Part shown: one piece after another, positions 16,634-24,756 of the stretch | Layout: each line of letters begins with the position of its first letter | Numbering within the stretch: position 1 is the stretch's first letter | Origin: Arthrobacter sp. AZCC_0090 | GTDB taxonomy: Bacteria; Actinomycetota; Actinomycetes; Actinomycetales; Micrococcaceae | Length of the DNA: 64,000 nt | Assembly: GCF_014207375.1 (NCBI RefSeq) | Contig: NZ_JACHEE010000012.1 | Location: 62,001-126,000, forward strand | Direction of reading: 5' to 3' | Made by a program: the position numbers and the translations under genes | Notes under the pieces: model-generated | The model's database searches: none | The model's input: the letters and a program-made list of their open reading frames with translations, nothing else | Told to the model about the DNA's origin: nothing

Positions 16634-17413
16634 TTACCAGATGTAGTCGCCACGAAGCAGAGTCTCGGTGCCGAGGTCGGCGAAGACCGTCTGGCCGAGG
16701 ATCATCGAGTTCTCGGCTGACGCGAGCCAGACGAGCACCGCGGCGATCTCGCTCGCTTCGCCGATGCGGTCCTGCGGATTCGGCAGGTTAGCCAGCCAGC
16801 TTGCCGTGGCTTCGGGGGAGGCCGTGACATCAGTCGTCATCGCCGTCTTCACAGTGCCGGGCGCGACCGCATTCAGCAGGATGCCCGCTCCACCCCATTC
16901 CGCCTTGATGGCGTTCTGGCGCACCCATCGTGACACTGCGGTCTTCGACGATGAGTAGACCCTCGGCCGGCCTGTGTGGTCAGGTATGGATGCTTCAACG
17001 GCGGCCCGGGCCAGCGGCTCGTTTCGGGCGAGGGCGGCGTCGACGATTGCAGGGTCCTGCGGCGACACTGACGAAAGCGAGCTGACCACCGCGACGCGCG
17101 GCGCCGGAGACTTCGCGAGCAGCAGACGGAGGCCCTCGAGGAGTTCGACCGTGCCGAAGTAGTTCACAGAGATTGTGTCCGGAGCTGCGGCGCGCAGCCC
17201 TGCGCAGGTGATGACGCCGTCGAGCGAGTCGCCCGCAGCATTCTTGATGCTCTCGATGATCGCGGCGCGCCCTGACGGCGAGGCGAGGTCACCGGTGACG
17301 TCGGCATTGTGAAGGTCGACGCCGATCACACAGTGACCCTGCTCTTCGAGCAGCGCCTTCGTTGCCGCTCCGATCCCGGAGGCGGCTCCGGTCACTACGT
17401 ATGTGCGGGTCAT
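16634..17413 (-). CDS. Short-chain dehydrogenase/reductase
   Basis: A 259-residue SDR with the cofactor motif TGAASGIG, the Asp after the second strand (VDLHNAD, suggesting NAD), Ser in VVSSLSS and the catalytic YSSSK. It resembles hydroxysteroid/carveol-dehydrogenase-like SDRs. The start ATG 17413 overlaps the upstream hydrolase stop as ATGA. It could oxidise a cis-dihydrodiol or a side-chain alcohol; the ipf-type route would not need a dihydrodiol dehydrogenase, so a side-chain role is possible. Its first 23 residues are mirrored at the N-terminus of the neighbouring hydrolase (17410-18402), evidence of a past duplication. Confidence 0.85.
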   Translation of the reverse strand: MTRTYVVTGAASGIGAATKALLEEQGHCVIGVDLHNADVTGDLASPSGRAAIIESIKNAAGDSLDGVITCAGLRAAAPDTISVNYFGTVELLEGLRLLLAKSPAPRVAVVSSLSSVSPQDPAIVDAALARNEPLARAAVEASIPDHTGRPRVYSSSKTAVSRWVRQNAIKAEWGGAGILLNAVAPGTVKTAMTTDVTASPEATASWLANLPNPQDRIGEASEIAAVLVWLASAENSMILGQTVFADLGTETLLRGDYIW

Positions 17414-18402
17414 GCCGACTCGTCCCCTTCAGCCCGGGACAGGTACTCGAGGACGGATTGGTTGAACTCGCTTGCGGTCTCCCACTGCGGCCAGTGGCCC
17501 GCGCCCGGGATTACCTGCAGTTCGCCGTCGGGAGTGAGATCAGCGGCACGCGCAGCGTTCTCGACCGAGCCGCCAGGGTTGAACTCGCCCCATAGGTACA
17601 GCACAGGCGAACGCAGGGCTTGCAGACGGTCCACGGTGAGGCTGTACTTCACCCGATCGGGGGAATCGTAGGCGAGCATGTGGTGCAGCAGAGGGATCGT
17701 CTGGGCGGCCCCGGGCTGGGTGTAGAGGGCGAGGCGTACAGCGACGAGTTCCTCCGGGCATTTCGAGGGGTCATGAAACAGCAGGTGCAGCCGCTGGCGC
17801 ACGGTGTCGCGGGTCGGGTCGGAGAGGCCGGAGCTGGTGCCGACAAACTTTTTCCGGCCGGCCGCTTCGTCCTCGTCCTGGCCCTCCGGCCAGCGGAAGA
17901 CACCGCCCGTGCAGTTGACGATCCGCAGCACCCGTTCCGGGGTCTCGAGGGCGAGCCATGATGCAACCCACGCGCCCAGTGAGAGCCCGACGAAATGTGC
18001 CCGGGCGATGCCGAGGGCATCCATCACGGCCCGCACATGCGTCGTGTAGTCCGGCAGCACGTACTCGAGATCGGGCTTGGCCGTCAGCCCGTGCCCGACC
18101 ATGTCGATCGCGATCACGCGAAATTGCTTGGCCAGTTCGCGCAGGTTGTTTGCCCACGCCTCGACGTGTCCGCCGGTGCCGTGAAGCAGGATGACGGGTT
18201 CGCCGCATCCCGCCTCCAGCACGCGGGTTTGCACCCCACCGGCATCCAGCATGCGAATCTCGCTGCCGAGCAGCGATTCCCAGAGCGTGCCCGCGTCGTC
18301 TGCGGCCTCGCCGCGGGGGACTGCTCCATCTGCTTCGAGCAGCGCCTTTGTCGCCGCTCCGGCGCCGGAGGCGTCTCCGGCCACTGCATACGTGTGCGTC
18401 AT
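17410..18402 (-). CDS. Alpha/beta hydrolase (ring-fission-product type) with an SDR-derived N-terminal extension
   Basis: The hydrolase domain starts around residue 47 (GSEIRMLDAGGVQTRVLE) and contains LLHGTGGHVEAWANN, the nucleophile Ser141 in GLSLGA, and the His in GAGHWPQWE. The acid position reads LWGEFNPGG, with Asn where Asp is usual. Residues 1-23 (MTHTYAVAGDASGAGAATKALLE) are not hydrolase sequence: 18 of 23 match the start of the SDR encoded just downstream, and about 57 of 69 bases agree. The SDR start codon and its AAAGGAG site now drive this gene. It is a second, perhaps differently specific, meta-cleavage hydrolase. Confidence 0.85.
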   Translation of the reverse strand: MTHTYAVAGDASGAGAATKALLEADGAVPRGEAADDAGTLWESLLGSEIRMLDAGGVQTRVLEAGCGEPVILLHGTGGHVEAWANNLRELAKQFRVIAIDMVGHGLTAKPDLEYVLPDYTTHVRAVMDALGIARAHFVGLSLGAWVASWLALETPERVLRIVNCTGGVFRWPEGQDEDEAAGRKKFVGTSSGLSDPTRDTVRQRLHLLFHDPSKCPEELVAVRLALYTQPGAAQTIPLLHHMLAYDSPDRVKYSLTVDRLQALRSPVLYLWGEFNPGGSVENAARAADLTPDGELQVIPGAGHWPQWETASEFNQSVLEYLSRAEGDESA

Positions 18403-18570
18403 GCCGACACGCTCCTTTCATCCCGAGACGGATTCTCGAGTACGGATTGGTTGAATGGTCTTGCTGCCTTCCATCGCCGCCACTGGCTCGCGCCGGGGAT
18501 CACGGACAGCTCGGCGTCAGGGCGTGAGCCCGTCAGCGCCCCTTTGCGGAAGCTGTGCTGACGCTGTCAG
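18403..18570 (-). pseudogene. Fossil 3' end of a duplicated hydrolase gene
   Basis: On the minus strand this stretch translates, up to a stop at the start of the next gene, to a ~40-residue tail. It aligns without gaps to the C-terminus of the hydrolase at 17410-18402 (PDAELSVIPGAS versus PDGELQVIPGAG; FNQSVLE in both). I count 24 of 40 identical residues and the same stop position. The catalytic His-Trp pair has become Gln-Trp. Farther upstream the similarity continues with a one-base shift. The gene body is lost, so this is the remnant of a tandem hydrolase-SDR duplication. Confidence 0.8.
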
Positions 18571-18576
18571 CCTCGT

Positions 18577-19755
18577 TCATGAAAGCGGAGCCGAATACTG
18601 CTCAATCTCGAACTCCAGACGGGCCTTCTGCCGCGCAGCCAAGACGTTAGGGGTGAGATCGGGACGCCGCTGGATCGCCCACTCCTCCGCGTCGATCAGA
18701 GCCCTGGAGCCGGGACTGAAGTGTGGAAAAACCTCGCTCGCTATCAGCTCGTACGAGCGATGCGTGTTCACGGGGTTCGCCCAGTCGTTCGCCCAGATGA
18801 GGTAGGTGCCGAAGCCCCCGGACAGGTCCTGCAGACGCTGGATTTGCGCGACGGCCTGCTCCGGTGTTCCTATCACGGCGAACCCGGCCTCGACGAGCGT
18901 CCTGGCCCAGGTGCCGGCCTTTCCCCCGATGGGGAGAATTGGCTGCGTGCTCACCTTCTCGTTGTAGTAGGCCCACTTCTCGATGCCCTCCGCGACATCC
19001 CGGTAGGCCTGCTCTTCTGTCTCCGCGACGTACATGGGCCCGACCACGCGCCAGTCATTGCGATCAACGGGCGTCCCGTAGCGCTGGTGCTGGTCCTCCA
19101 TGATTTCCCAGTGCTCGGCGAGCACTGGGAAGCTGGCCGGCCGTGCGGGATTCATGGAAAGGAGTGGAACACCGAGCCGGCCGGCGAGCCGCGGACCGTT
19201 CGGCGTGATGGTCCCGGCGATGGCTAGGTCGAGTCCGGTCGCCTTATACGGCATGAGCTGCAGCGCTGCACGGTCGAGCCGGAACCAGTCGGTCGTCATC
19301 GAGACGCGTTCGCCGTCGAGCAACGCGAGGATCGCCTCGAGCGACTCCTCCATGCGGGTGCGAGTGTCGAGGGGGCTCACGCCGATCGCCTCAGAATCAT
19401 AGGGTAGGGCCCCCGGTCCGACGCCCAGGATGATGCGGCCGCGAGAGAGGTGATCGAGCAGGACGAAGCGCTCGACGACGTTGAGCGGGTGGTGGTAGGG
19501 AAGCGAGACGACGCCGGCCCCAAGGCGGATGCGGTTGGTTCGGGCCGCCGCAAAGCTCAGGAGGATCTCCGGTGATCCGATGATCTCCCAACCGGTCGAG
19601 TGGTGTTCACCTACCCACGCTTCGTCGTATCCGAGTCGCTCCAGGTGCTCGATGAGCTCGACGTCCCGTTGCATGGCAAGGGTCGGATTCACCCGATTGG
19701 AGTGGGTCGGCGAGATGAAGGCCCCGAATTTCAGCGGCGATGCGGTGCTTGCCAT
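18577..19755 (-). CDS. Luciferase-like (LLM) flavin-dependent monooxygenase
   Basis: A 392-residue TIM-barrel flavin monooxygenase. The frame is open much farther upstream, but family sequence starts at ATG 19755 (MASTASPLKFGAFISPTHSN). Typical blocks: LGYDEAWVGEHHSTGWEI, GAGVVSLPYHHPLNVVERFVLLDHLSRGRIILGVGPGALP, and the C-terminal VIGTPEQAVAQIQ. These enzymes use reduced FMN from a separate reductase to oxidise small molecules, often terpenoids or aldehydes. In this operon it may attack the side-chain product or an alkyl substituent (inference). It is the first structural gene downstream of the IclR regulator. Confidence 0.88.
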   Translation of the reverse strand: MASTASPLKFGAFISPTHSNRVNPTLAMQRDVELIEHLERLGYDEAWVGEHHSTGWEIIGSPEILLSFAAARTNRIRLGAGVVSLPYHHPLNVVERFVLLDHLSRGRIILGVGPGALPYDSEAIGVSPLDTRTRMEESLEAILALLDGERVSMTTDWFRLDRAALQLMPYKATGLDLAIAGTITPNGPRLAGRLGVPLLSMNPARPASFPVLAEHWEIMEDQHQRYGTPVDRNDWRVVGPMYVAETEEQAYRDVAEGIEKWAYYNEKVSTQPILPIGGKAGTWARTLVEAGFAVIGTPEQAVAQIQRLQDLSGGFGTYLIWANDWANPVNTHRSYELIASEVFPHFSPGSRALIDAEEWAIQRRPDLTPNVLAARQKARLEFEIEQYSAPLS

Positions 19756-19855
19756 GTGGCTGGGTTCTCCCTGGTGGGTTGACGATCTGTTCAGGCGATG
19801 GTGCCGGATGCGGGTCGTCAGACCAAGCGAAACGGTCCAGTGAGCGGCACGCCCA

Positions 19856-20677
19856 TCAATATGCGATCGCGGGATGCGATACTTCCAGCTGCTCCGCGAT
19901 CTTGCGCGCGGCGGTCCGCACTTCTGGAGCCAGCTTGTTCGGATCGAATCTGAATGTCGGAGTGACGATTGAGATCGCGCCGAGGACGACTCCGGCGCTA
20001 TCGACAATCGGCGCAGCAACGCACGCGACGCCGAGGAACGATTCTTCGATTTCGATGCTGACACGGGTTTCCCGGATCTTCTGCAGCTGCTGGTTGAGCA
20101 TGCCGGGGGTGATGACCGTGCGCGGAGTGCTGAGGGTAAGCGGATTGTTGAAGGTCGTATGCAGGGCCTCCCGTGGGGAGAAGGCGAGCATGGCCTTGCC
20201 GAGCGCGGTTGCGTGAGCGGGCTTGCGGTCGCCGACGTAGGTGGGGCAGTGTACAGCCCGGTGCGACTCGATCTTCTCGATGTAGACGATGTCCCGCCCA
20301 TCGAGCACCGCGAGGTGCACCGTTTCCCGCAAGCGGGAGTGCATCTCGGTAAGGAAGGGGATCGCGGCCATCCTCAGGTGACGCTGCCGTTCTGCATGGC
20401 TGCCCCATTCGAACATCCGCAGTCCGAGACAGAAACCGTCGGCAACGCGGTCGAGCAGGCGGAGTTGCACGAGTTGGGCCGAGAGCCGGTGCACTGTCGA
20501 CTTGGGCAGCCGCGTCTCCCGCGAGAGCTCTGCAAGGGAAAGTGGTCGGCCCGCCCGGCTTAGCGCCTCCAGCAGACTCAGGCCTCGTCCCATGACGGAC
20601 TTGTCTTCGACGGGATGGTCAATGCCTTCCTGGCCATCCACAGTGCTGCTGGGACGCGATGCAATACCCGTCTTCAT
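19856..20677 (-). CDS. IclR-family transcriptional regulator of the meta operon
   Basis: A 273-residue regulator, start ATG 20677 with AGGAGGAACTCAG upstream. The N-terminal winged helix-turn-helix reads VMGRGLSLLEALSRAGRPLS, LAELSRETRLPKSTVHRL. The C-terminal effector domain has GDRKPAHATALGKAMLAF, FLGVACVAAPIVDSAG and GAISIVTP. IclR proteins near aromatic genes bind pathway substrates and often activate. It is encoded in the same direction as the operon and could be cotranscribed. The direct repeat at 20744-20772 is a candidate autoregulatory operator. Confidence 0.92.
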   Translation of the reverse strand: MKTGIASRPSSTVDGQEGIDHPVEDKSVMGRGLSLLEALSRAGRPLSLAELSRETRLPKSTVHRLSAQLVQLRLLDRVADGFCLGLRMFEWGSHAERQRHLRMAAIPFLTEMHSRLRETVHLAVLDGRDIVYIEKIESHRAVHCPTYVGDRKPAHATALGKAMLAFSPREALHTTFNNPLTLSTPRTVITPGMLNQQLQKIRETRVSIEIEESFLGVACVAAPIVDSAGVVLGAISIVTPTFRFDPNKLAPEVRTAARKIAEQLEVSHPAIAY

Positions 20678-20743
20678 CTGAGTTCCTCCTTGAACTGACA
20701 AAAGGCACGACACTGTGGTTCTGGTTGGGGGCAGTCAAGTGTT

Positions 20744-20772
20744 ACAACTGCGAAGTCACCCACAACTGTGAA
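20744..20772. promoter_or_regulatory. Direct repeat ACAACTGYGAA, candidate IclR operator
   Basis: ACAACTGCGAA (20744-20754) and ACAACTGTGAA (20762-20772) are spaced 18 bases apart, about 70-95 bases upstream of the IclR start codon. The surrounding DNA is locally AT-richer. The position suits autoregulation. No experimental motif was compared. Confidence 0.4.
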
Positions 20773-20897
20773 ACATATTACAGTAAGATCAACGGTAAAG
20801 GTGCCTCCAGGCGCAGGCCTTCCTGTCGGCGGCCGTTGAGATTGCTGCCGGGTTGGGGCGGGTCCTGGGTCGGCTCAGGCCGCTGATGGCTTTAGTA

Positions 20898-21854
20898 CTA
20901 AAGGTCGAGCACCAGCCGAGGGCTCACGGCCCGCGAGACACACACCATCATGAGTTTGTTTGAGTCCCGTTCTTTCGCGGATAAAACGTGGTCCCGATGT
21001 TCGACGATCCCCTGGAGCACGACGGTCTCGCAGGTCGAGCAGATGCCTTCTTTGCAGTCGCTGTATATGTCCGCCCCGGCCGCCTCGAGTGCGTCGAGCA
21101 CGGTCTGGTCGGCCCCGACGGTGATGGTGACGTCGGACTGGTCGAGATAGACCTCGAAGGATGTCTCCTCCTCGAAAGCAACCCCAGCCGCGTTATCGAA
21201 CTCGATAAGCGGCAGAGCGGTGAATCGTTCGATGTGCAGCGTGTCTGGTGCCAATCCCTGGCAGGCGGCCTCGAGGTCGGCGATGAGCGATTCGGGTCCA
21301 CAGCAGTAGACGAGGGTTCCCGGGGCCAGCCCGTCGATCAGGCTGTTGACGGCTGTTCTTCCGAGTTCCTCTTTCGGCGCCACGCGAGCTGCGTCGCCAT
21401 AGGCCTCGAACTCGTCTATGAAAGCCATCGACGCCCGGGAGCCGCCAAGGTAGATGGCGGAGAAATCGCCGCCATCACTATGCACGCGCCGCATCATGGG
21501 CAAGATCGCGGTCACGCCGATGCCGCCCGCGATGAACATGTAGTGTTCCGCAGGCTCGAGTTCGAAGTGGTTTCTCGGCCCGAGCGCGGTGAGGATGTCG
21601 CCGACGGCGAGACACGAATGCACGTGGCGCGAGCCGCCCCGACCTGTTTCTTCGAGGAGAACCCCGATGCGATAGCTCGAAAGGTCGGCCGGGTTTGAGC
21701 AGAGCGAATACTGCCGGATCAGGCCGTCGTCGAGCACCAGGTCGATGTGGGCGCCCGGTTGCCACGCGGGCAGGCGTGCACCGTCGGGATCCGAGAATTC
21801 TATGGCGAGCACACCGGCGGCCCGGCTCTCGATGGACTTAACCTGCAGGCGCAT
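20898..21854 (-). CDS. Oxygenase reductase: ferredoxin-NADP reductase-like with C-terminal plant-type [2Fe-2S]
   Basis: A 318-residue phthalate-dioxygenase-reductase-type protein, start ATG 21854 behind GAGGAGG. Order of domains: flavin-binding (RQYSLCSNPADL), NAD-binding (FIAGGIGVTAILPMM, YCCGPESLI), and a C-terminal ferredoxin with CKEGICSTCETVVL and a final Cys in MVCVSRA. It passes electrons from NAD(P)H to a Rieske oxygenase, most likely the ipfAB-like pair at 11344-13135, since the iac Rieske enzyme has its own reductase. Located upstream of the IclR gene on the same strand. Confidence 0.9.
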   Translation of the reverse strand: MRLQVKSIESRAAGVLAIEFSDPDGARLPAWQPGAHIDLVLDDGLIRQYSLCSNPADLSSYRIGVLLEETGRGGSRHVHSCLAVGDILTALGPRNHFELEPAEHYMFIAGGIGVTAILPMMRRVHSDGGDFSAIYLGGSRASMAFIDEFEAYGDAARVAPKEELGRTAVNSLIDGLAPGTLVYCCGPESLIADLEAACQGLAPDTLHIERFTALPLIEFDNAAGVAFEEETSFEVYLDQSDVTITVGADQTVLDALEAAGADIYSDCKEGICSTCETVVLQGIVEHRDHVLSAKERDSNKLMMVCVSRAVSPRLVLDL

Positions 21855-21932
21855 GAACGGGCCGCCTCCTCTTTGTTGAGCTTGTTCCCCTTGAGAGTTG
21901 TTCAGTGGTGACTGCGAATCAAGGGTGGCGTT

Positions 21933-21982
21933 CCATTGAGCGAGACCTGATGTGTTCGCCGGGGCATTGTCTCGCTCAGTGG
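21933..21982. promoter_or_regulatory. 14-bp inverted repeat in a divergent promoter region
   Basis: CCATTGAGCGAGAC (21933-21946) and GTCTCGCTCAGTGG (21969-21982) form an inverted repeat with 13 of 14 positions complementary, separated by 22 bases. It lies between the reductase (minus, start 21854) and the flavin monooxygenase (plus, start 22075). It could be a binding site for a dimeric regulator controlling both directions. Confidence 0.45.
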
Positions 21983-22074
21983 CACGCATCGCTTGCAACT
22001 GTCATACCACTGGTGAACGCTGAGAGCCGGATCGACGAGAGTACAGCAACGAGATGTACGAAAAGGAGTCAAGG

Positions 22075-23883
22075 ATGACTGAGCGCGCGGAAACGCCTCC
22101 CGAAATAAGAATAGCGGCGCAATGGATTGCCGCGTTCGGAGACGCCCTCGAAGGCGAACCCGACGAGAGTGCCCTCCTTCGGCTCTTCATTGACGATAGC
22201 CACTGGCGGGATCTCGTGGCGCTCACCTGGGACACTCGTCAGGTCAGCGGACGATCGGAGCTCGTGGACCGGCTGATCTCCGCGACGGAGTGGGCGACCC
22301 CCAGGAACTTCCGTCTCGCACCGGGGTACAGCGCGCCGTCCCGACAGTCGCGCACGGGGCGGGACGTGATCGAGGCCTTCTTCGAATTCGACGTCGCATA
22401 CGGTTCGGCTGTCGGCCTCGTGCGCCTCATCCCTGACGACCGGCCAAGCACCGGCGTGCGCGCCTGGATGCTGCTCACCCAGATCGAGTCCGTGGCCGGC
22501 TCCCCGAGCGTGAGGGGTGGCGAGCGTCCAGGCGGCGTCGGCTACGACAAGCAAGGCGGCAAGGTGACCTGGGCCAGCCGTCGAGCCTGGAAGCAAGCTT
22601 TTGCCGACCGCGAGCCAGATGTGCTCATCGTCGGTGGCGGGCAGGCCGGCGTCATGCTCGCCGCTCATCTCAACCGGCTCGGCGTGGACAACCTCATCGT
22701 GGATACGCACGGACGGGTCGGGGACAACTGGCGCACGCGCTACGACTCGCTGCAATTGCACAACCAGACGCACGTTGTGCAGTTTCCGTACCTGCCCTTT
22801 CCCAGCGTTTTTCCCGAGTACATCCCCAAGGACAAGCTCGCGAACTGGTTCGAGGACTATGTGGACGCCCTCGAAATCAACTTCTGGACCAACACCCCGT
22901 TCACTGGGGCCCGCTACGATGCGGCCGCCGGCCGCTGGAATGTTGAACTGAACCGGGATGGCCGGCCCCGTACCCTGCATCCACGACACCTCGTGATGAC
23001 CACCGGTGGTACCGGCGTCATCCCGAACATCCCGGATCTTCCGGGTATCGAATCCTTCACCGGAAACGTCCTCCACTCGAAGGACTTCGTCTCGGGCAGC
23101 GAATACACGGGCAAACGTGTGCTCGTCGTCGGCACCGGGACGAGTGCCCACGATATCGCGTACAACCTCGACCTGCATGGTGCCGCGGGCGTCGCCATGC
23201 TTCAACGCGGCGCCGTTACGGTGACGAGCCTCGAGAGCGCCAACGATATCTTCGGCCTTTACTCCACCGGCATTCCGGTCCTTGAGGCTGACACGATCTC
23301 CGCCCTGGGCTGGGTCGGGCCAGTGCAGCGCGAAACCCTCCAAGCCGCAACGAAGCGCAACAACGACCGGGACCGGGATCTCCTTGCAGGTCTGACCGCG
23401 AGGGGCCTGCGCCTGGATGACGGCGAGGAGCAGACCGGGTGGGTCCGAAAATTCATCAGTCGCGGCGGCGGGTACTACATCGACGTCGGCGCCTCCCAAC
23501 TCATCATCGACGGGCGGGTTAAGGTCCTTCAGACCGATGACGTCGAGCGCTTCGAAGGCTCGCAGATGATCATGCGCGAAGGCGCAACCCATGCCTTCGA
23601 TGCCGTCATCATGGCCACCGGATTCAAGAACCAGGAGACCGCAACGCGCGAGCAACTGGGCGAGGAAATCGCCGATCGGATCGGCCGGATTGGCGGCTAT
23701 GACGAGGAGCGCGAGGTGAACAATACGTGGCGCCCCACCGCGCAGCCCGGCCTCTGGTTCGGTTCAGGCAGCATCCAGTACTGCCGCACCTTCAGCCCGC
23801 TGCTCGCAATGCAATTGCTCGCCGAGCTGAGCGGTCTCGCGCCGTCGTACTCCGACCGCAGCGTCTTCCAGGCAGCGAACTGA
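22075..23883 (+). CDS. Flavin-containing monooxygenase with N-terminal SnoaL-like domain
   Basis: A 602-residue protein; ATG 22075 follows AAAGGAG and is preferred over ATG 22054. Residues ~10-145 look like an NTF2/SnoaL domain (AAQWIAAFGDALEGEPDES, SHWRDLVALTWD). From ~183 follows a class B flavoprotein: VLIVGGGQAGVMLAAHL (FAD), GDNWRTRYDSLQLHNQ, and the NADPH-site motif VLVVGTGTSAHDIA, with ATGFKNQ near the end. Class B enzymes make N-oxides, S-oxides or Baeyer-Villiger esters. With the downstream metallo-hydrolase a Baeyer-Villiger/ester cleavage pair is conceivable, but no FxGxxxHxxxW signature was recognised. Confidence 0.87.
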   Translation: MTERAETPPEIRIAAQWIAAFGDALEGEPDESALLRLFIDDSHWRDLVALTWDTRQVSGRSELVDRLISATEWATPRNFRLAPGYSAPSRQSRTGRDVIEAFFEFDVAYGSAVGLVRLIPDDRPSTGVRAWMLLTQIESVAGSPSVRGGERPGGVGYDKQGGKVTWASRRAWKQAFADREPDVLIVGGGQAGVMLAAHLNRLGVDNLIVDTHGRVGDNWRTRYDSLQLHNQTHVVQFPYLPFPSVFPEYIPKDKLANWFEDYVDALEINFWTNTPFTGARYDAAAGRWNVELNRDGRPRTLHPRHLVMTTGGTGVIPNIPDLPGIESFTGNVLHSKDFVSGSEYTGKRVLVVGTGTSAHDIAYNLDLHGAAGVAMLQRGAVTVTSLESANDIFGLYSTGIPVLEADTISALGWVGPVQRETLQAATKRNNDRDRDLLAGLTARGLRLDDGEEQTGWVRKFISRGGGYYIDVGASQLIIDGRVKVLQTDDVERFEGSQMIMREGATHAFDAVIMATGFKNQETATREQLGEEIADRIGRIGGYDEEREVNNTWRPTAQPGLWFGSGSIQYCRTFSPLLAMQLLAELSGLAPSYSDRSVFQAAN

Positions 23884-23897
23884 AAGGGGATGGCGGC

Positions 23898-24728
23898 TTG
23901 CGAATCGGATCGATGACGGTCGAGACTGTCGTAGACGGCGAGACCCGGCGCACGGTGGATTTTCTCTACCCGGACGCACCCGCGGCCGAGAGGGCGGAAG
24001 CCGAGGCTTTCAGCGATGTCATCACCGGAGAGCTGGTGATGACGATCGGGTCCTATGTCGTCCGTCATGGAAACCGCTTGGTCCTCTTCGATGCCGGCGT
24101 TGGCTCCCAGCCGACAGGATCCTTCATCGGAGGAGCCCTGCGCTCGGGCCTCCTCGCGCGCAACATTGCGCTGGATGAGATCACTGATGTCATCTTTACC
24201 CACTTGCATGCGGATCATATCGGCTGGGCCACGCAGAACGGAGTTCCGTTCTTCCCGAACGCCACGTACCGCTGCGATCGACGCGACTGGGACCACTTCA
24301 TGTCGCCCGACTACGAGATAGAGCCTTGGGAGGCTGCGTCGACCCACCCGGAGTTCGACGCAGCACAGGTCCGTCTCGCGCCGCTGGCCGGCCGGATGGA
24401 ATTTTGGGAGGGGGACGCCGAAATTCTCCCCGGCATTTCGGCGATCGACGCCGCGGGCCACACCCCGGGGACGAACGCCTTCCTCCTGGAGTCGGACGGC
24501 GAAAGTGCCATGCTGCTCGGAGATGTTGTCCATTCGATCCACGAGTTGCTCTTCGGCTGGCGGTTTCCCGTTCACCACGACAGCCAGGCAGCGCTTGACG
24601 CGATCGCCCGAGTCAGGGCACTGCTGGTCGACCTTAACATCCCGTGCTCCGCGGCCCACTTCACTGGGATGTCTTGGGGCAGGGTGCTGGATTCGGGCGA
24701 CAGATTCCTCTGGGAAGCGATTAATTGA
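23898..24728 (+). CDS. Metallo-beta-lactamase-fold hydrolase
   Basis: A 276-residue protein, probably starting at TTG 23898 (LRIGSMTVETVVDGE, behind AAAGGGG); ATG 23913 is the alternative. The zinc motif H102-L-H104-A-D106-H107 is intact, with later ligands in DAAGHTPGTN and LLGDVVHS and a final His in AAHFTG. The group includes lactonases, glyoxalase II-like and aryl-ester hydrolases. The gene begins 14 bases after the monooxygenase stop, so the two are cotranscribed; hydrolysis of a lactone or ester made by that enzyme is a reasonable guess. Confidence 0.85.
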   Translation: MRIGSMTVETVVDGETRRTVDFLYPDAPAAERAEAEAFSDVITGELVMTIGSYVVRHGNRLVLFDAGVGSQPTGSFIGGALRSGLLARNIALDEITDVIFTHLHADHIGWATQNGVPFFPNATYRCDRRDWDHFMSPDYEIEPWEAASTHPEFDAAQVRLAPLAGRMEFWEGDAEILPGISAIDAAGHTPGTNAFLLESDGESAMLLGDVVHSIHELLFGWRFPVHHDSQAALDAIARVRALLVDLNIPCSAAHFTGMSWGRVLDSGDRFLWEAIN

Positions 24729-24756
24729 CCACGACGGCCATGAAGAGATGGATGAT

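Noticed and set aside
16634..17413. Calling the SDR a cis-dihydrodiol dehydrogenase outright
   Set aside because: An ipf-type route yields a catechol without that step, and the SDR motifs do not fix a substrate.
19756..20301. Long N-terminal extension of the luciferase-like gene
   Set aside because: The extra 182 residues overlap the IclR gene in another frame and are low-complexity; the family N-terminus begins at 19755.
22069..23655. 528-residue open frame on the minus strand opposite the flavin monooxygenase
   Set aside because: It mirrors a clear plus-strand flavoprotein with FAD and NADPH motifs; the minus-strand translation shows no family sequence. Long antisense frames are common in high-GC DNA.
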